Positions 44,951-54,183 of a stretch of DNA of 59,926 nucleotides are shown in pieces. The first letter of the stretch is position 1. The number at the start of each line of letters is the position of its first letter. The DNA comes from Microvirga sp. KLBC 81 (GTDB taxonomy: Bacteria > Pseudomonadota > Alphaproteobacteria > Rhizobiales > Beijerinckiaceae). The stretch is taken from positions 1 to 59,926 of the forward strand of contig NZ_QDAH01000036.1 in NCBI RefSeq assembly GCF_003075415.1, read 5' to 3'. A program made the position numbers and the translations under genes. The notes beneath the pieces were generated by a model. The model did no database searches, had not been told where the DNA came from, and saw nothing but the letters and a program-made list of their open reading frames with translations.

Positions 44951-45448
44951 TCACATCATGTGCTCGTCCTCTTTCCTCATCTCGTGGAAGACATCGGAAG
45001 ACAGCAGGACCGCCGGAGCCTTGCCGGTGTTCTTCCACCAGTGCTGGACACCGAGCTTCTCGACAGAGACCTCGCCGGCCTTGTGCACGATCGGCACGGT
45101 GCAGTTGCTGGCATATTCCTCGATCGTTCCCGAGACGATGTAGATCAGGGCAGGGCGGTCTTCATGGCTGTGCCAGGGAACGACGCCGCCGGGCTGGACC
45201 ACCAGTCGCCGGATCCGCATTTGCCGGTCTTGCAGGTTGACCTTCTCCTTGGACAGGTCGATTGAGGCGAGGACGGTGTCCGTGACGCCCTTGGGCCGTG
45301 TTTCGCCCTGGGTGCGGGCGCTTGTCTTGACCTTGTCAGCGGGGCACTCCCCGGCATTTGCGGGAGCGGCCAAGACGGCGCCAGCCAGGAGAGCGACTGC
45401 ACACAATCCATGCCGGAGCATAAAGGGGCCTTGAATTCGGTTCAGCAT
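44951..45448 (-). CDS. Exported cupin-domain protein
   Basis: This 165-aa protein has a signal peptide (MLRHGLCAVALLAGAVLAAP, cleavage near ANA) and one cupin barrel with VVPWHSHEDRPALIYIVSG, that is, the HxH...E metal motif followed by a degenerate second motif (GVQHWWKNTG). It may bind a metal and a small ligand in the periplasm. The ATG at 45448 follows GAGGAG. It is the first gene of the minus-strand cluster and is divergent from LysR paralogue 2 across 195 bases. Confidence 0.85.
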   Translation of the reverse strand: MLNRIQGPFMLRHGLCAVALLAGAVLAAPANAGECPADKVKTSARTQGETRPKGVTDTVLASIDLSKEKVNLQDRQMRIRRLVVQPGGVVPWHSHEDRPALIYIVSGTIEEYASNCTVPIVHKAGEVSVEKLGVQHWWKNTGKAPAVLLSSDVFHEMRKEDEHMM

Positions 45449-45643
45449 ATCAATGTCTCCTCTGTTCCGCTGCGCCCAGATGGAGGCAATCCGATGTAGC
45501 CGGCGCGATGCGGTAGCCTCATGGTCGGTCAGGCCAGGCCTGATTGAAAATGCCGAGTAGGCCTCGATTCCATAGCCGGAAGCTATCACCGCAACAGGCT
45601 GATCGACGGTAGAGCCGATTTGCCAACGGGGAGGAGGACTCCG

Positions 45644-46585
45644 ATGGAGATGCACCAGATCCGGTACTTCCTGGCCGTTTGTGAGGAGCTCAATTTCACG
45701 CGGGCAGCAGAGCGCTGCAACGTCGCGCAGCCCTCCTTGACGCGAGCCATCAAGCTGCTTGAGGAGGAGCTTGGCGGCGTTCTATTCCATCGCGAGCGGA
45801 GCAACACTCACCTGTCGGAGCTGGGGCGCATGGTGAAGCCGCATCTTGAGCAGGTCTATGCCCAAGCGCAGGAGGCCAAGCGGCAGGCCTTCGACTTTGC
45901 CAAGCTGAAAAAAACGACCTTGAAGTTAGGTGTGATGTGTACGATCCAGCCGGATGAACTCGTCGAGCTCGTCAGTGGCCTGCAGGCGCGACATCCCGGG
46001 ATCGAACTTGAGATTGTCGATGCAAGCGCGGCGGACCTGGAGAGCCGGCTCATCAACGGCCAGCTCGAGGTTGCGATCTATTGCATCCCGGGTCGAGAGC
46101 CTGACGAGCGCTTGCACTACATGCCCTTGTTCAGGGAACAGTTCATGATCGTCGTCTCGCCCAACCACCCGCTTGCGCCTCGGGACGTGATCACGCCGCG
46201 CGACCTCACGGGGGAGCGCTATCTCAACCGTATCAATTGCGAGTTCAACGGCTATGCCGGACCTTTATGGAGAGAGCATGGTTTTGCCGGGTGCGACACC
46301 GTCTATCGCAGTGAGAGGGATGATTGGATCCTCGCCATGGCCGTAGCTGGGCTCGGCTTTGGCTTCATGCCCAAGAGCTGTGCGAGACATCCGATGGTCG
46401 TCGCACGTCCCATGGTGGATCCGGAAATCTGGCGCGAGGTCAATCTGGTGACGGTCCGCGGGCGGCCGTATTCCCCGGCGGTTGGAGCTCTTGTCCGCGA
46501 GGCCATGCGGGCTCGATGGCTCGGTCAGCCGGCCCTCGCCATCGATCTGGAGAAGGAGCGCCAAAGAGCGGAGGAGCCCGCCTAG
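45644..46585 (+). CDS. LysR-family transcriptional regulator (paralogue 2)
   Basis: This 313-aa regulator starts MEMHQIRYFLAVCEELNFTR after GGAGGAGG. The HTH and effector domain closely parallel LysR paralogue 1. Being divergent from the cupin gene, it is the better candidate for direct control of the cupin-MFS-bdhA-patatin-SDR unit. A frame from 45620 adds eight codons without support. Confidence 0.93.
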   Translation: MEMHQIRYFLAVCEELNFTRAAERCNVAQPSLTRAIKLLEEELGGVLFHRERSNTHLSELGRMVKPHLEQVYAQAQEAKRQAFDFAKLKKTTLKLGVMCTIQPDELVELVSGLQARHPGIELEIVDASAADLESRLINGQLEVAIYCIPGREPDERLHYMPLFREQFMIVVSPNHPLAPRDVITPRDLTGERYLNRINCEFNGYAGPLWREHGFAGCDTVYRSERDDWILAMAVAGLGFGFMPKSCARHPMVVARPMVDPEIWREVNLVTVRGRPYSPAVGALVREAMRARWLGQPALAIDLEKERQRAEEPA

Positions 46586-46594
46586 GGCAGGCTT

Positions 46595-46756
46595 CTACAG
46601 CATCGGACGTGAAAAGAGGATTTGCACTTTTGGGACCGATCCGATGCTTTCTCCTTCAATGAGAGCATCGTTGAGAGCGGAACCGGAGGGCCGCGTCAGC
46701 GAAAACCGGATCGACTTTTCGCTGACGCGGCCCTTCGGTTCCGCACGATGCTCTAG
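46595..46756. repeat. Dispersed two-hairpin repeat, copy 4 (opposite orientation)
   Basis: Reading in reverse, the copy carries the GCATCGTGCGGAACC-type left hairpin (an extended GCCGCGTCAGCGAAAA arm pair) and the AGCATCGGACGTGAAAAG-type right hairpin. It is among the longest copies, because the inner arm GGGCCGCGTCAGCG is present on both sides. Confidence 0.85.
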
Positions 46757-46786
46757 ACCAGATAAGCAGAGCCGTAGCCGCATCGG

Positions 46787-47044
46787 GTGGCCTCGGCTAT
46801 TGTCTGCTATTCGGGCGGGCGTTTCGGCGGCGTCAGGGCTGCCATGCAGCTGCTGGCGATACTTCGCGAACTCGGGATGCCAAGCATTCCATCCCTGCTG
46901 CCGATACCCAAGATCGGCATGGCTCTCAGCACTGAGAGGTCTCCGGAGAAACCGAGGCTCGATCAATCAGCCGGGCGCTTCGTCGACGAACTCGTCTGGT
47001 ATGCCGAGGCTCTGCGGCGTCAGCGCGCCGAGGACACGCCGTAC
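46787..47044 (+). pseudogene. C-terminal fragment of an NADPH-dependent FMN reductase
   Basis: The frame reads IVCYSGGRFGGVRAAMQL, then ELGMPSIPSLLPIPK and FVDELVWYAEALRRQRAE, ending TPY. This is the C-terminal half of flavodoxin-like NADPH-dependent FMN reductases. The N-terminal half with the FMN-phosphate loop is missing. Repeat copies 4 and 5 lie on both sides; copy 5 begins right where the stop codon should be. Confidence 0.75.
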
Positions 47045-47182
47045 GAGAGCCTCGGACGTGAAAAGCGGATTTGCTCTTTTGGGGTTCGATCCGATGCTCC
47101 CTTGTTTAACGGCGCATCGTTCGGGCGGAAAGCCGGGTCCACTTTTCGCTGACGCGGCCCTTCGGTTCCGCACGATGCGCTA
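47045..47182. repeat. Dispersed two-hairpin repeat, copy 5 (opposite orientation)
   Basis: It starts GAGAGCCTCGGACGTGAAAA and ends GGTTCCGCACGATGCGCTAA. It has the same order as copy 4, so the two copies are direct repeats around the FMN-reductase fragment. Confidence 0.85.
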
Positions 47183-47565
47183 ACGCGGTCAAACCCAACT
47201 GGCTGAGCACGTCTTCCTGATGGGGCTTCGACGAATTCTGGATCGGCATAACGCGAGCAACCAGCAGCACCCGCGGTTTTCCAGCTCAGCTCATTGAGAA
47301 GCGTGTGAGTTGAGACGGACGAGAAGGGATGGGCAAGGAGCGCTACGACTCGTGACGAGATCAACCGCGGGTTGACCGTGGCCGCGTCGTCTGCTGCCTC
47401 CGCCGCAGGTAAGCCTCACACCGCGCACGCCAGTTGCGCCACCATGCAACGATAGCTGATGGGTATCGATTTGGGAGTCGCTCGGTATTTCAACATGAAC
47501 GTGGGTTCCTTCATGCTGCCATGGCTCACGTGCGGTGCGTGAGCAGCAACTCGGAGGAGTGCCCG
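47183..47565. other. 383-base region without a recognisable gene
   Basis: No open frame here has a family signature. The last bases hold GGAGGAG before the DUF302 start. Long frames crossing it use repeat sequence and are not credible. Confidence 0.4.
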
Positions 47566-48060
47566 ATGGCTACCCGCATTGCAGGCTTGTGTGCCACTGC
47601 CCTGATCCCCTTCACGCTCGCTCTTTCGCCCGCCATGGTCAGAGCCGAGGAAGTTGGCCGGCAAACCCTTGAGAATGGCATCGTGAGGGTGAAGAGCGCC
47701 TATCCGATCAGCGAGACGGTCGATCGGATCAAGCAGGACGTCTCGTCAAAAGGCATCATGTTCTTCTTGGCAGTCGACCAATCGAAGCTTGCCTCTGATG
47801 CCGGGATCAAGCTTCGGCCATCGACGCTCCTTGTCTTTGGTAATCCAGCGCTTGGGTCGCAGTTCATGACATCGAATCCACTCGCCGGCATCGACTGGCC
47901 GGTGCGCCTGCTGGTTCTGGAGGACGAGAAAGGTGAGGTCTGGGCGGTTTACAACGACTTCGGCTACATCGCCCGCCGCCACGGTATTACCGACCGGGAT
48001 GCGGCCTTCCAGAAAGCCTCAGAGGTGATCGCATCAATCACCTCAAGCGTTTCCAAGTAG
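47566..48060 (+). CDS. Exported DUF302-family protein
   Basis: A 164-aa protein with a signal peptide (MATRIAGLCATALIPFTLAL, cleavage near VRA) and a DUF302 domain. The domain shows VKSAYPISETVDRIKQDVSS, LVFGNPALGSQFM, DWPVRLLVLEDEKGE and VYNDFGYIARRHGI. DUF302 proteins are small alpha/beta proteins of unknown function, often periplasmic. ATG 47566 follows GGAGGAG. Confidence 0.9.
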   Translation: MATRIAGLCATALIPFTLALSPAMVRAEEVGRQTLENGIVRVKSAYPISETVDRIKQDVSSKGIMFFLAVDQSKLASDAGIKLRPSTLLVFGNPALGSQFMTSNPLAGIDWPVRLLVLEDEKGEVWAVYNDFGYIARRHGITDRDAAFQKASEVIASITSSVSK

Positions 48061-48108
48061 AGGCGGACGCGACTGCTTCCTGCGCCAAATTGGTTGAGGA
48101 CCGGAGGC

Positions 48109-48221
48109 TATAGCATCGGACCCAAAAGTGGATCTGCACTTTTGGGATCGATGCTCACTTGCTTAAGTGAGCGCATCATTCGAGCGGAAAACCGGATCCA
48201 CTTTTCCGCACGAGGCGCTGA
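48109..48221. repeat. Dispersed two-hairpin repeat, copy 6
   Basis: The first hairpin is TAGCATCGGACCCAAAAGTG with CACTTTTGGGATCGATGCT. The second uses GCGCATCATTCGAGCGGAAA and a shortened TTTTCCGCACGAGGCGC arm. The order is that of copies 4 and 5. Confidence 0.8.
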
Positions 48222-48574
48222 CGAACATGTCCTGAGAGCCGTCGTGAGATCCGCCGGTGTCGGCAGACCAGGGCTCTCCGTACCACTATTGGTTGTCCCG
48301 CTGGTCTCGGAGCCGGGGCTTCTTCGTTCATGAATGTGCCTTTGGTTGACGTGCGAAAAGCCGCCGAATCTGTGCGGCTCCCACGGCCCATCCGTCTGCA
48401 ATCTGACAGCTGGTACAAGGCAGGCGTTCTGTCGCCTCCCTGAGTTAGCGTGGCGTCGCCGATCAAGAGGTTGCCTACGCCATCACGAAGCCGTCTAGTC
48501 TCCTTTGGGAGACATCCCATAAAATGTTATTTTAGCAGCCACCGACTCCTATCTGGCTATCTGGAGTGGATCTC
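48222..48574. other. 353-base region upstream of the FixJ-type regulator
   Basis: No gene is seen. The sequence becomes AT-rich near 48520-48535 (ATAAAATGTTATTTTAG), the likely promoter area for the regulator gene. Confidence 0.4.
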
Positions 48575-49231
48575 ATGCCACACCGTCAAGCTCCACCGCG
48601 TGCGACTGCCGAAGAGCCGATCATATTCGTTGTCGAAGATGATGAATCTCTGCGCGAAGCGCTGAGAAGTCTGTTTCGATCCGTTGGCCTTAAGGCCGAG
48701 ATGTTTGGTTCGGCGATGGAAATGTTGCATAGTAGCTTGCCTGACGTAGCCAGTTGCATGGTGCTCGACGTCAGACTGCCGGGCATGAGTGGCCTCGACT
48801 TTCAGGCCGAGCTGGCTAGGGCAAACGTTCATATTCCCGTCATTTTCATGACGGGCCACGGCGACATTCCAATGTCGGTGAAAGCCATGAAGGCTGGAGC
48901 TGTTGATTTCCTGCCCAAACCGTTTCGCGATCAGGACATGCTGGATGCCGTTGCCATAGCGCTTGAGCGTGATCGCCAACGGCGGCAGGCCCAAAAGCAC
49001 TTGTCGGACTTGCGGGCACGTTTCGACACCCTGACCCGGCGCGAGCAGGAGGTGATGGGCTGGGTCACAACCGGAATGATGAATAAGCAGATCGCGAGCA
49101 AACTCGGGGTCAGCGAGATTACCGTCAAAATCCATCGCGGTCAGGTCATGAGAAAAATGGGCGCTCGCACACTGGCCGATCTGGTGAGAATGGCCGAGGT
49201 GCTCGGAGCCCGTTCCCCCTCCTCCCCATAG
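48575..49231 (+). CDS. FixJ/NodW-type response regulator
   Basis: This 218-aa protein has a receiver (acid pair in [12 protein letters not shown], Asp65 in [28 protein letters not shown], Lys in LPKPFRDQ) and a C-terminal LuxR HTH ([20 protein letters not shown], then [14 protein letters not shown]). This pattern is the FixJ/TodT/NodW family of transcription activators. ATG 48575 follows GGAG; GTG 48566 is in frame. It lies 300 bases before a binding-protein/kinase pair that may supply its phosphate. Confidence 0.93.
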   Translation: MPHRQAPPRATAEEPIIFVVEDDESLREALRSLFRSVGLKAEMFGSAMEMLHSSLPDVASCMVLDVRLPGMSGLDFQAELARANVHIPVIFMTGHGDIPMSVKAMKAGAVDFLPKPFRDQDMLDAVAIALERDRQRRQAQKHLSDLRARFDTLTRREQEVMGWVTTGMMNKQIASKLGVSEITVKIHRGQVMRKMGARTLADLVRMAEVLGARSPSSP

Positions 49232-49533
49232 GGTCCGCGGTGCCTCCGTTGGCGCGGAGGAACTCGACCGGCCGCGGTCTAAGCCTCGCACCAGGGTCTG
49301 TTCCTGTTGACTGATGGGCCATGTGAGGACTGCCGGAAACGCCCTCAAGGCCAGGAGGCCCCGCGTGCCTCCTAAACCAGACAGGCAGAATCTCCCGCGA
49401 GAAAAGGAGGCCAGCTGCCCCGACGAGGTCAGGATCCTGCAGGATGGGCCCCCTATTCGAAACCCTTATCCATCTGAGCCAATTGGTGTAAGATTATCGA
49501 GGAAGTGCACGCCCTGCGGCCCGGAGGCGTATC
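49232..49533. other. 302-base gap with a possible terminator hairpin
   Basis: GCCTCCGTTGGCGCGGAGG (about 49242-49260) could end the regulator transcript, although no T-run follows. No gene is visible in the rest of the gap. Confidence 0.4.
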
Positions 49534-50634
49534 ATGAACCGCAGAAGTGTCATGTTCGCCCTCGCCCACGCCGGCTTGCTGGCTCTGGCCCGCCCGGTTT
49601 CAGCCCAGAAACCGCCTCGCATCGTCTTTCTCAATCCCGGCGAGCCGGTCGACCGTGGGGCCGGTCCATATTGGCAGATGGTCAGCGACTCGATGCGTAT
49701 GGCCGCGCAGATGTTCGGGATGCAACTCGAAGTACTCTTTGCGGAGCGAGACCACCTGCGGATGCTGCGCCAAGCCGAGGAGGTGGCGCAACGGGCTGAT
49801 GCCCCAGACTACATCGTCATCGTCAACGAGAAGCTGGCCGCCCAGCAGATCCTTAATATGCTGGCGCAGTCGCCAGCAAAGATCCTCCTCATCCATAACG
49901 ATCTCACGCCCCAGCAACGTCGCGAGGTCGGCAATGAGCGTCAGCACATTCGGAACTGGATCGGAACGGTCACAGCGGACGCCACACGGGCCGGCTACCT
50001 GCTGATGGAATATCTGTACCATCGGCTCGGTGACCGTGAGCCGCGAGTCGTCGGTATTACGGGAGATCCCAACACGCCGGTCTCGCTGGAGCGGGCTGAG
50101 GGCGTCAGGGACTATATCGTCCAGGCAGGACGCGGCACAATCCATCAGCTCGTGTACGGGGACTGGAGCTACGCGGATGGCGAAAACAAAGCAACAATTC
50201 TACTCGCCCGCTACCCGGACACCAACATCATCTGGGCCGCCAACGACTCGATGGCGTTGGGTGCGCTGCGCGCGGTCAAGGCCCGTGGGGCCTCCGTGCT
50301 CGTGGGTGGTATGGGGGGCTGGCCGGATGCCCTCTCAAGTGTGGCCGAGGGCGGACTGACAGCCACCGCTGCGGGCAACTTTCTCATCGGAGCCTGGGCG
50401 ATCATCTTGCTCAACGATTACCACAATGGGCATGATTTCGCTGCGCATGGCGGGGTTTCCCAGAGTTTCGACTATCTCGTCGTTGGCCATGAGAACGTCG
50501 CCCGATACGATGACATCGTCATGAAGCGAAAAGACATGCTGGACTTCCGCAGCTACTCGAAGGCACTGCATCCGCGGCCCGGGCCCTACGACTTCAGCCT
50601 TAAGGGCCTCGTGGAGAAACGGAACTTACCTTGA
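49534..50634 (+). CDS. Periplasmic sugar-binding-like sensor protein without transporter partners
   Basis: A 366-aa protein with a signal peptide (MNRRSVMFALAHAGLLALAR, cleavage near VSA) and a type I periplasmic binding fold. Segments include FLNPGEPVDRGAGPYWQMVS, DYIVIVNEKLAAQQILNM, VVGITGDPNTPVSLERAEG and NIIWAANDSMALGALRAVKA. No permease or ATPase gene lies nearby. Its stop overlaps the TTG start of the following histidine kinase (TTGA), so it probably presents ligand to that kinase, in the manner of LuxP or TorT. Confidence 0.88.
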   Translation: MNRRSVMFALAHAGLLALARPVSAQKPPRIVFLNPGEPVDRGAGPYWQMVSDSMRMAAQMFGMQLEVLFAERDHLRMLRQAEEVAQRADAPDYIVIVNEKLAAQQILNMLAQSPAKILLIHNDLTPQQRREVGNERQHIRNWIGTVTADATRAGYLLMEYLYHRLGDREPRVVGITGDPNTPVSLERAEGVRDYIVQAGRGTIHQLVYGDWSYADGENKATILLARYPDTNIIWAANDSMALGALRAVKARGASVLVGGMGGWPDALSSVAEGGLTATAAGNFLIGAWAIILLNDYHNGHDFAAHGGVSQSFDYLVVGHENVARYDDIVMKRKDMLDFRSYSKALHPRPGPYDFSLKGLVEKRNLP

Positions 50635-53306
50635 TCTCTCGATTCCCCGCAGGCTTGCAGCTGCACGCTGTCAGTTTGCACACCAAGCTGATGCTGGCGC
50701 TTACCATGCTCGTAGCGGCAGTGGTGGCTGGATCCGCTTATCTCGAGATCGAGCGAGAGCGGGGCCGCAGACTCCTCGAACTGGAGGGACGTGCCACGGA
50801 GTTCGCGGACCTGCTCAGCCGTTCACTGGCCCAGCCGCTCTGGAATGTGGACTTCAAGGCAATTGACCATCAGCTTGCTGCACTCTCGGATAATGCCGAG
50901 GTTGTCGAGTTCAGCGTGACCGCAGTCAATTACGGTCTGGTCTCCACCGTGACTAAAGCGCAGTCGAGGGGCACTTCCGACACTATCGTCCGCATGCGGC
51001 CGATCGAGTACGCGGCGTTCCCAAGTTCCCCAGCAGAGAAGATCGGTGAAGTTCGCGTCGTGCTAAGCCGTGCGCTCACTGATGCGGCGATTGCTTCGTT
51101 CCGACGGTCCATTCTTCTCATTGCGGTCACTACCATCATCAGCCTCTATGTGGCGACCTTCGTGCTGCTCAAGTGGATGGTGCGCGGCCCGATCAACCGC
51201 CTGGAGGTGATGGTTGACCGCATCGCCAGTGGAGACCTGGATGCGCGTTGTGCGGTTGAGTCCGAAGACGAGCTGGGCCGCCTTGCGATGCGCGTCAATG
51301 CGATGGCGGCCCGGTTGCGTGAATCGACGGCACAACTGCGCGAGAGCGAAAGAAAATATCGCGGCATCTTCGAGACGGTCGGCGTATCGATCTGGGAGGA
51401 GGATTTCTCCTGGGTCAAAGCCGCCATCGATCAACTGAAGAGCCGGGGGTTCCGGGACATTGGCGAATACCTGACCGAGCACCCAGATTTTGCACGGGAC
51501 GCCATATCAAAGGTGAAGGTTGTCGACGTCAACGACACGACCATCAGGCTCTTCAAGGCTCAAGACAAGGAGGAGTGCCTCGTCTCACTTCACAAGATAA
51601 TCACGGAGGAAACGATCAAAGTCTTTGAGAAGGTGCTCGTTGCCCTCGCCGAGGGCTCGGCGCGGTTCGAAGCCGAGACACCTCTCAAAACGCTGACGGG
51701 AGAAAGATTGACTGTGCTGTTCACGATTACGTTCCCGCCGCAGTCTGATCCTTTCGACAGAGTGCTCGTGACCGTGACGGACATTACAGAGCGCAAGCGG
51801 GCGGAGGAGGAACTGCGGCGCAGCGAGGCCTACCTTGCGGAAGCGGAGTCGCTGAGTAAAAGCGGCAGTTGGGCGTGGAACCCCACCACGGACGAGATCA
51901 CCTATTGGTCTCAGGAACGCTACCGCCTGTTTGGCTTCGATCCGAAAGCAGGTATCCCGTCCTTGGAGGCGCTTCTCCAGCGGATTCATCCGGAGGACCG
52001 GGCAAAGTGGCTCGAAAACGCGGAAAGCGCAATTCGTAAGAGGGGAGATTCCGAGATAGACTTCCGGGTCGTTCTTCCGGACGGCGAGATCAGACACCTT
52101 CACGGAATAGGCCATCCCGTTTTCAGCGAATCCGGCGACCTTGTTGAAATCATCGGGGCGGCCATGGACATCACCGAGAACAAGCGGGCCGAAGAGGCGC
52201 TGCGGGAGAGCGAGGAGAAATGGAAGGCGGTTTTCGAGAACAATCCGACCATGTACTTCATGGTCGACGCAGAAGGCACGATCCTGTCGGTGAATCCCTA
52301 CGGGGCTGAGCAACTCGGCTATACCGTCAGCGAACTTATTGGCTCCTCGGTTCTGGACATTTTTCATGAGGCGGACCGAGAGGCCGTGCAACGGAATACC
52401 GTCATGTGCCTCGAACAACTCGGCAGGACGATGAGCTGGGAACTCCGCAAGATCCGCAAAGATGGCTCGCTGCTCTGGGTTCGCGAAACAGCCAGGGCTG
52501 TGCTGATGAAGAACCAGCCTGTCATCTTGATCGTCTGCGAGGACGTTACCGAAAGAAAGCGGGCGGCTGAAGCCTTGCGGGAGGCGCAGCAGGAACTTGC
52601 GCGCGTCAATCGCATCACGACGATGGGGCAGCTAGCGGCTTCGATTGCCCATGAAGTCAATCAGCCCATCGCCGCGGTCGTTACCCATGCACATGCTGCT
52701 TTGCGCTGGCTCAGTGCCACTCCCCCCGATCTGAAAGAGACCCGGCAGGCTCTTGGCCATATCGTCAAGGACGGCAATCGCGCCAGTGAGGTCATCGGCC
52801 GGATCCGGGCTCTGATCAAGAAGATTCCTCCGCGAAACGATCTGCTGGACATCAACGAAATCATCCGCGAAACCATCGCCCTGACCCGTAACGAGTTGGT
52901 GAGGAATGGCGTTTCGCTGCAAACCCAGCTCGCAAAGGGGTTGCCGCTCGTTCAAGGGGATCGGGTTCAGCTGCAACAGGTGATTCTGAACTTGATCCTG
53001 AACGCCGTCGAAGCAATGAACAGTACCGAAAAGGGTGCGCGGACGTTGCTGATCCGCACCGAAGAGGATCGGTCACGGGGAGTGCTCGTCGAGGTGCACG
53101 ACACCGGACCGGGACTGGAGTTGGAGCACTTGGACGAGTTGTTCAATGCATTCTACACGACTAAGCCCGGCGGCATGGGCATGGGGCTTTCGATTTGCCG
53201 GTCAATTATCGAAGCGCATGGCGGGCGGGTGTGGGCTACCGCGAACAAACCCCAGGGTGCGGTCTTCCGGTTCACCTTGCCTCCGCGCCAGGACGTTGCG
53301 TCGTGA
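50631..53306 (+). CDS. Multi-PAS membrane histidine kinase
   Basis: This 891-aa kinase has spans at about 19-38 and 161-182 flanking a 120-residue periplasmic domain, then HAMP. Three PAS/PAC units follow (DITERKRAEEEL near 384-395, DITENKRAEEAL near 513-524, DVTERKRAAEAL near 638-649). HisKA has His674 (SIAHEVNQP), and HATPase_c has NLILNAVEAM and GMGMGLSICRSI. The layout is like FixL/DctB-type kinases. Translation appears to start at TTG 50631, overlapping the binding-protein stop. Likely partners are the FixJ-type regulator upstream or the receiver protein downstream. Confidence 0.92.
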   Translation: MISRFPAGLQLHAVSLHTKLMLALTMLVAAVVAGSAYLEIERERGRRLLELEGRATEFADLLSRSLAQPLWNVDFKAIDHQLAALSDNAEVVEFSVTAVNYGLVSTVTKAQSRGTSDTIVRMRPIEYAAFPSSPAEKIGEVRVVLSRALTDAAIASFRRSILLIAVTTIISLYVATFVLLKWMVRGPINRLEVMVDRIASGDLDARCAVESEDELGRLAMRVNAMAARLRESTAQLRESERKYRGIFETVGVSIWEEDFSWVKAAIDQLKSRGFRDIGEYLTEHPDFARDAISKVKVVDVNDTTIRLFKAQDKEECLVSLHKIITEETIKVFEKVLVALAEGSARFEAETPLKTLTGERLTVLFTITFPPQSDPFDRVLVTVTDITERKRAEEELRRSEAYLAEAESLSKSGSWAWNPTTDEITYWSQERYRLFGFDPKAGIPSLEALLQRIHPEDRAKWLENAESAIRKRGDSEIDFRVVLPDGEIRHLHGIGHPVFSESGDLVEIIGAAMDITENKRAEEALRESEEKWKAVFENNPTMYFMVDAEGTILSVNPYGAEQLGYTVSELIGSSVLDIFHEADREAVQRNTVMCLEQLGRTMSWELRKIRKDGSLLWVRETARAVLMKNQPVILIVCEDVTERKRAAEALREAQQELARVNRITTMGQLAASIAHEVNQPIAAVVTHAHAALRWLSATPPDLKETRQALGHIVKDGNRASEVIGRIRALIKKIPPRNDLLDINEIIRETIALTRNELVRNGVSLQTQLAKGLPLVQGDRVQLQQVILNLILNAVEAMNSTEKGARTLLIRTEEDRSRGVLVEVHDTGPGLELEHLDELFNAFYTTKPGGMGMGLSICRSIIEAHGGRVWATANKPQGAVFRFTLPPRQDVAS

Positions 53307-53705
53307 TCTGGCACCTGGCGTCGCCAAGTGGCCCGGCAACACTGAATGTCCGAGATGATGTGGCCGCAATCTTTGACGCCGTTGAAGCCGGTTTCTCCCA
53401 GTCCGGCATATGGTCGATCATCGGGCAATCCTCGGCTCCCGGCTGATCAGTCCATCCTCGGAAGATCGCGGTGTCGGCTTTCTGATTGGGGTGAGGACGC
53501 TCGCCACCGCGGAGCCTCGCGGATGGAAGCAGCCAAGTTACTCACGGTCACCAAAAGAATTGCACCGATGACCTTCTGTGCTGAATCGCCATTGTTGCAC
53601 AAGACTTCGATCCTGTGACCGGAAACAGCAGCTCCATTGGGATAGTCGGTGAGAGCGGTTGAACCACTTGGAATTCAGGCAAGGTAGGGGGATCCATAAA
53701 CCTAA
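53307..53705. other. Region between kinase and receiver gene, no gene seen
   Basis: Short open frames are present on both strands but lack motifs and ribosome sites. The interval, about 500 bases in all to the receiver start, ends with the palindrome described next. Confidence 0.4.
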
Positions 53706-53738
53706 GTATGATTTCACCCGAATATATTCGGATCATAC
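53706..53738. promoter_or_regulatory. Nested palindrome upstream of the receiver gene (candidate operator)
   Basis: CCGAATATATTCGG (53718-53731) is a perfect 14-base palindrome. It is nearly centred between GTATGAT (53706-53712) and its complement ATCATAC (53732-53738). No T-run follows. It sits 67-100 bases before the receiver start, where an operator or activator site is expected. Confidence 0.5.
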
Positions 53739-53805
53739 TCGTCCCGCTTACGACGGCTTCGCAGCCGCAGGGGTTCTATCCTCAAAGGCAGGAGGGCGGG
53801 CCACC

Positions 53806-54183
53806 TTGTCGAATCTCCCGGTCATTTCGATCATCGATGATGACGAGTCCGTTCGCGTTGCGATGAAGAGTTTCGTGAGTTCGCTCGGATTGGCCGTTCA
53901 CACTTTTCCGTCGGTCGAAGAATTTCTGCAGTCCCCACACATGCACGAAACGTCATGTCTGATTACCGACGTTCAAATGCCGGGCATAAGCGGGGTCGAG
54001 CTGCAAAGCCTTTTGATCGCCCAGGGTCAGTCTATACCGATCATTTTCATTACGGCCTATCCCGAAGAGAGACTTCGGGCACGCCTGCTCAAGGCTGGAG
54101 CTGTTGGCTTCCTGAACAAGCCATTTAATGAGAAAGCCTTACTTCAATACATCGATATGGCCCTGAAGAGGAGCCGGGGGTGA
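53806..54183 (+). CDS. Receiver-only response regulator (FixJ-type receiver)
   Basis: With the TTG at 53806, which follows GGAGG at good spacing, the protein is 125 aa and starts (M)SNLPVISIIDDDESVR. It has Asp55 in TDVQMPGISG, the Thr in FITAYPEERL and Lys in LNKPFNEKAL. It has no DNA-binding domain. An in-frame extension to 53659 was rejected because it crosses the palindrome and lacks a ribosome site. It is probably a partner of the multi-PAS kinase. Confidence 0.88.
   Translation: MSNLPVISIIDDDESVRVAMKSFVSSLGLAVHTFPSVEEFLQSPHMHETSCLITDVQMPGISGVELQSLLIAQGQSIPIIFITAYPEERLRARLLKAGAVGFLNKPFNEKALLQYIDMALKRSRG

Noticed and set aside
46482..47183. 233-codon plus-strand frame
   Set aside because: It starts inside LysR2 and consists mainly of translated dispersed repeats.
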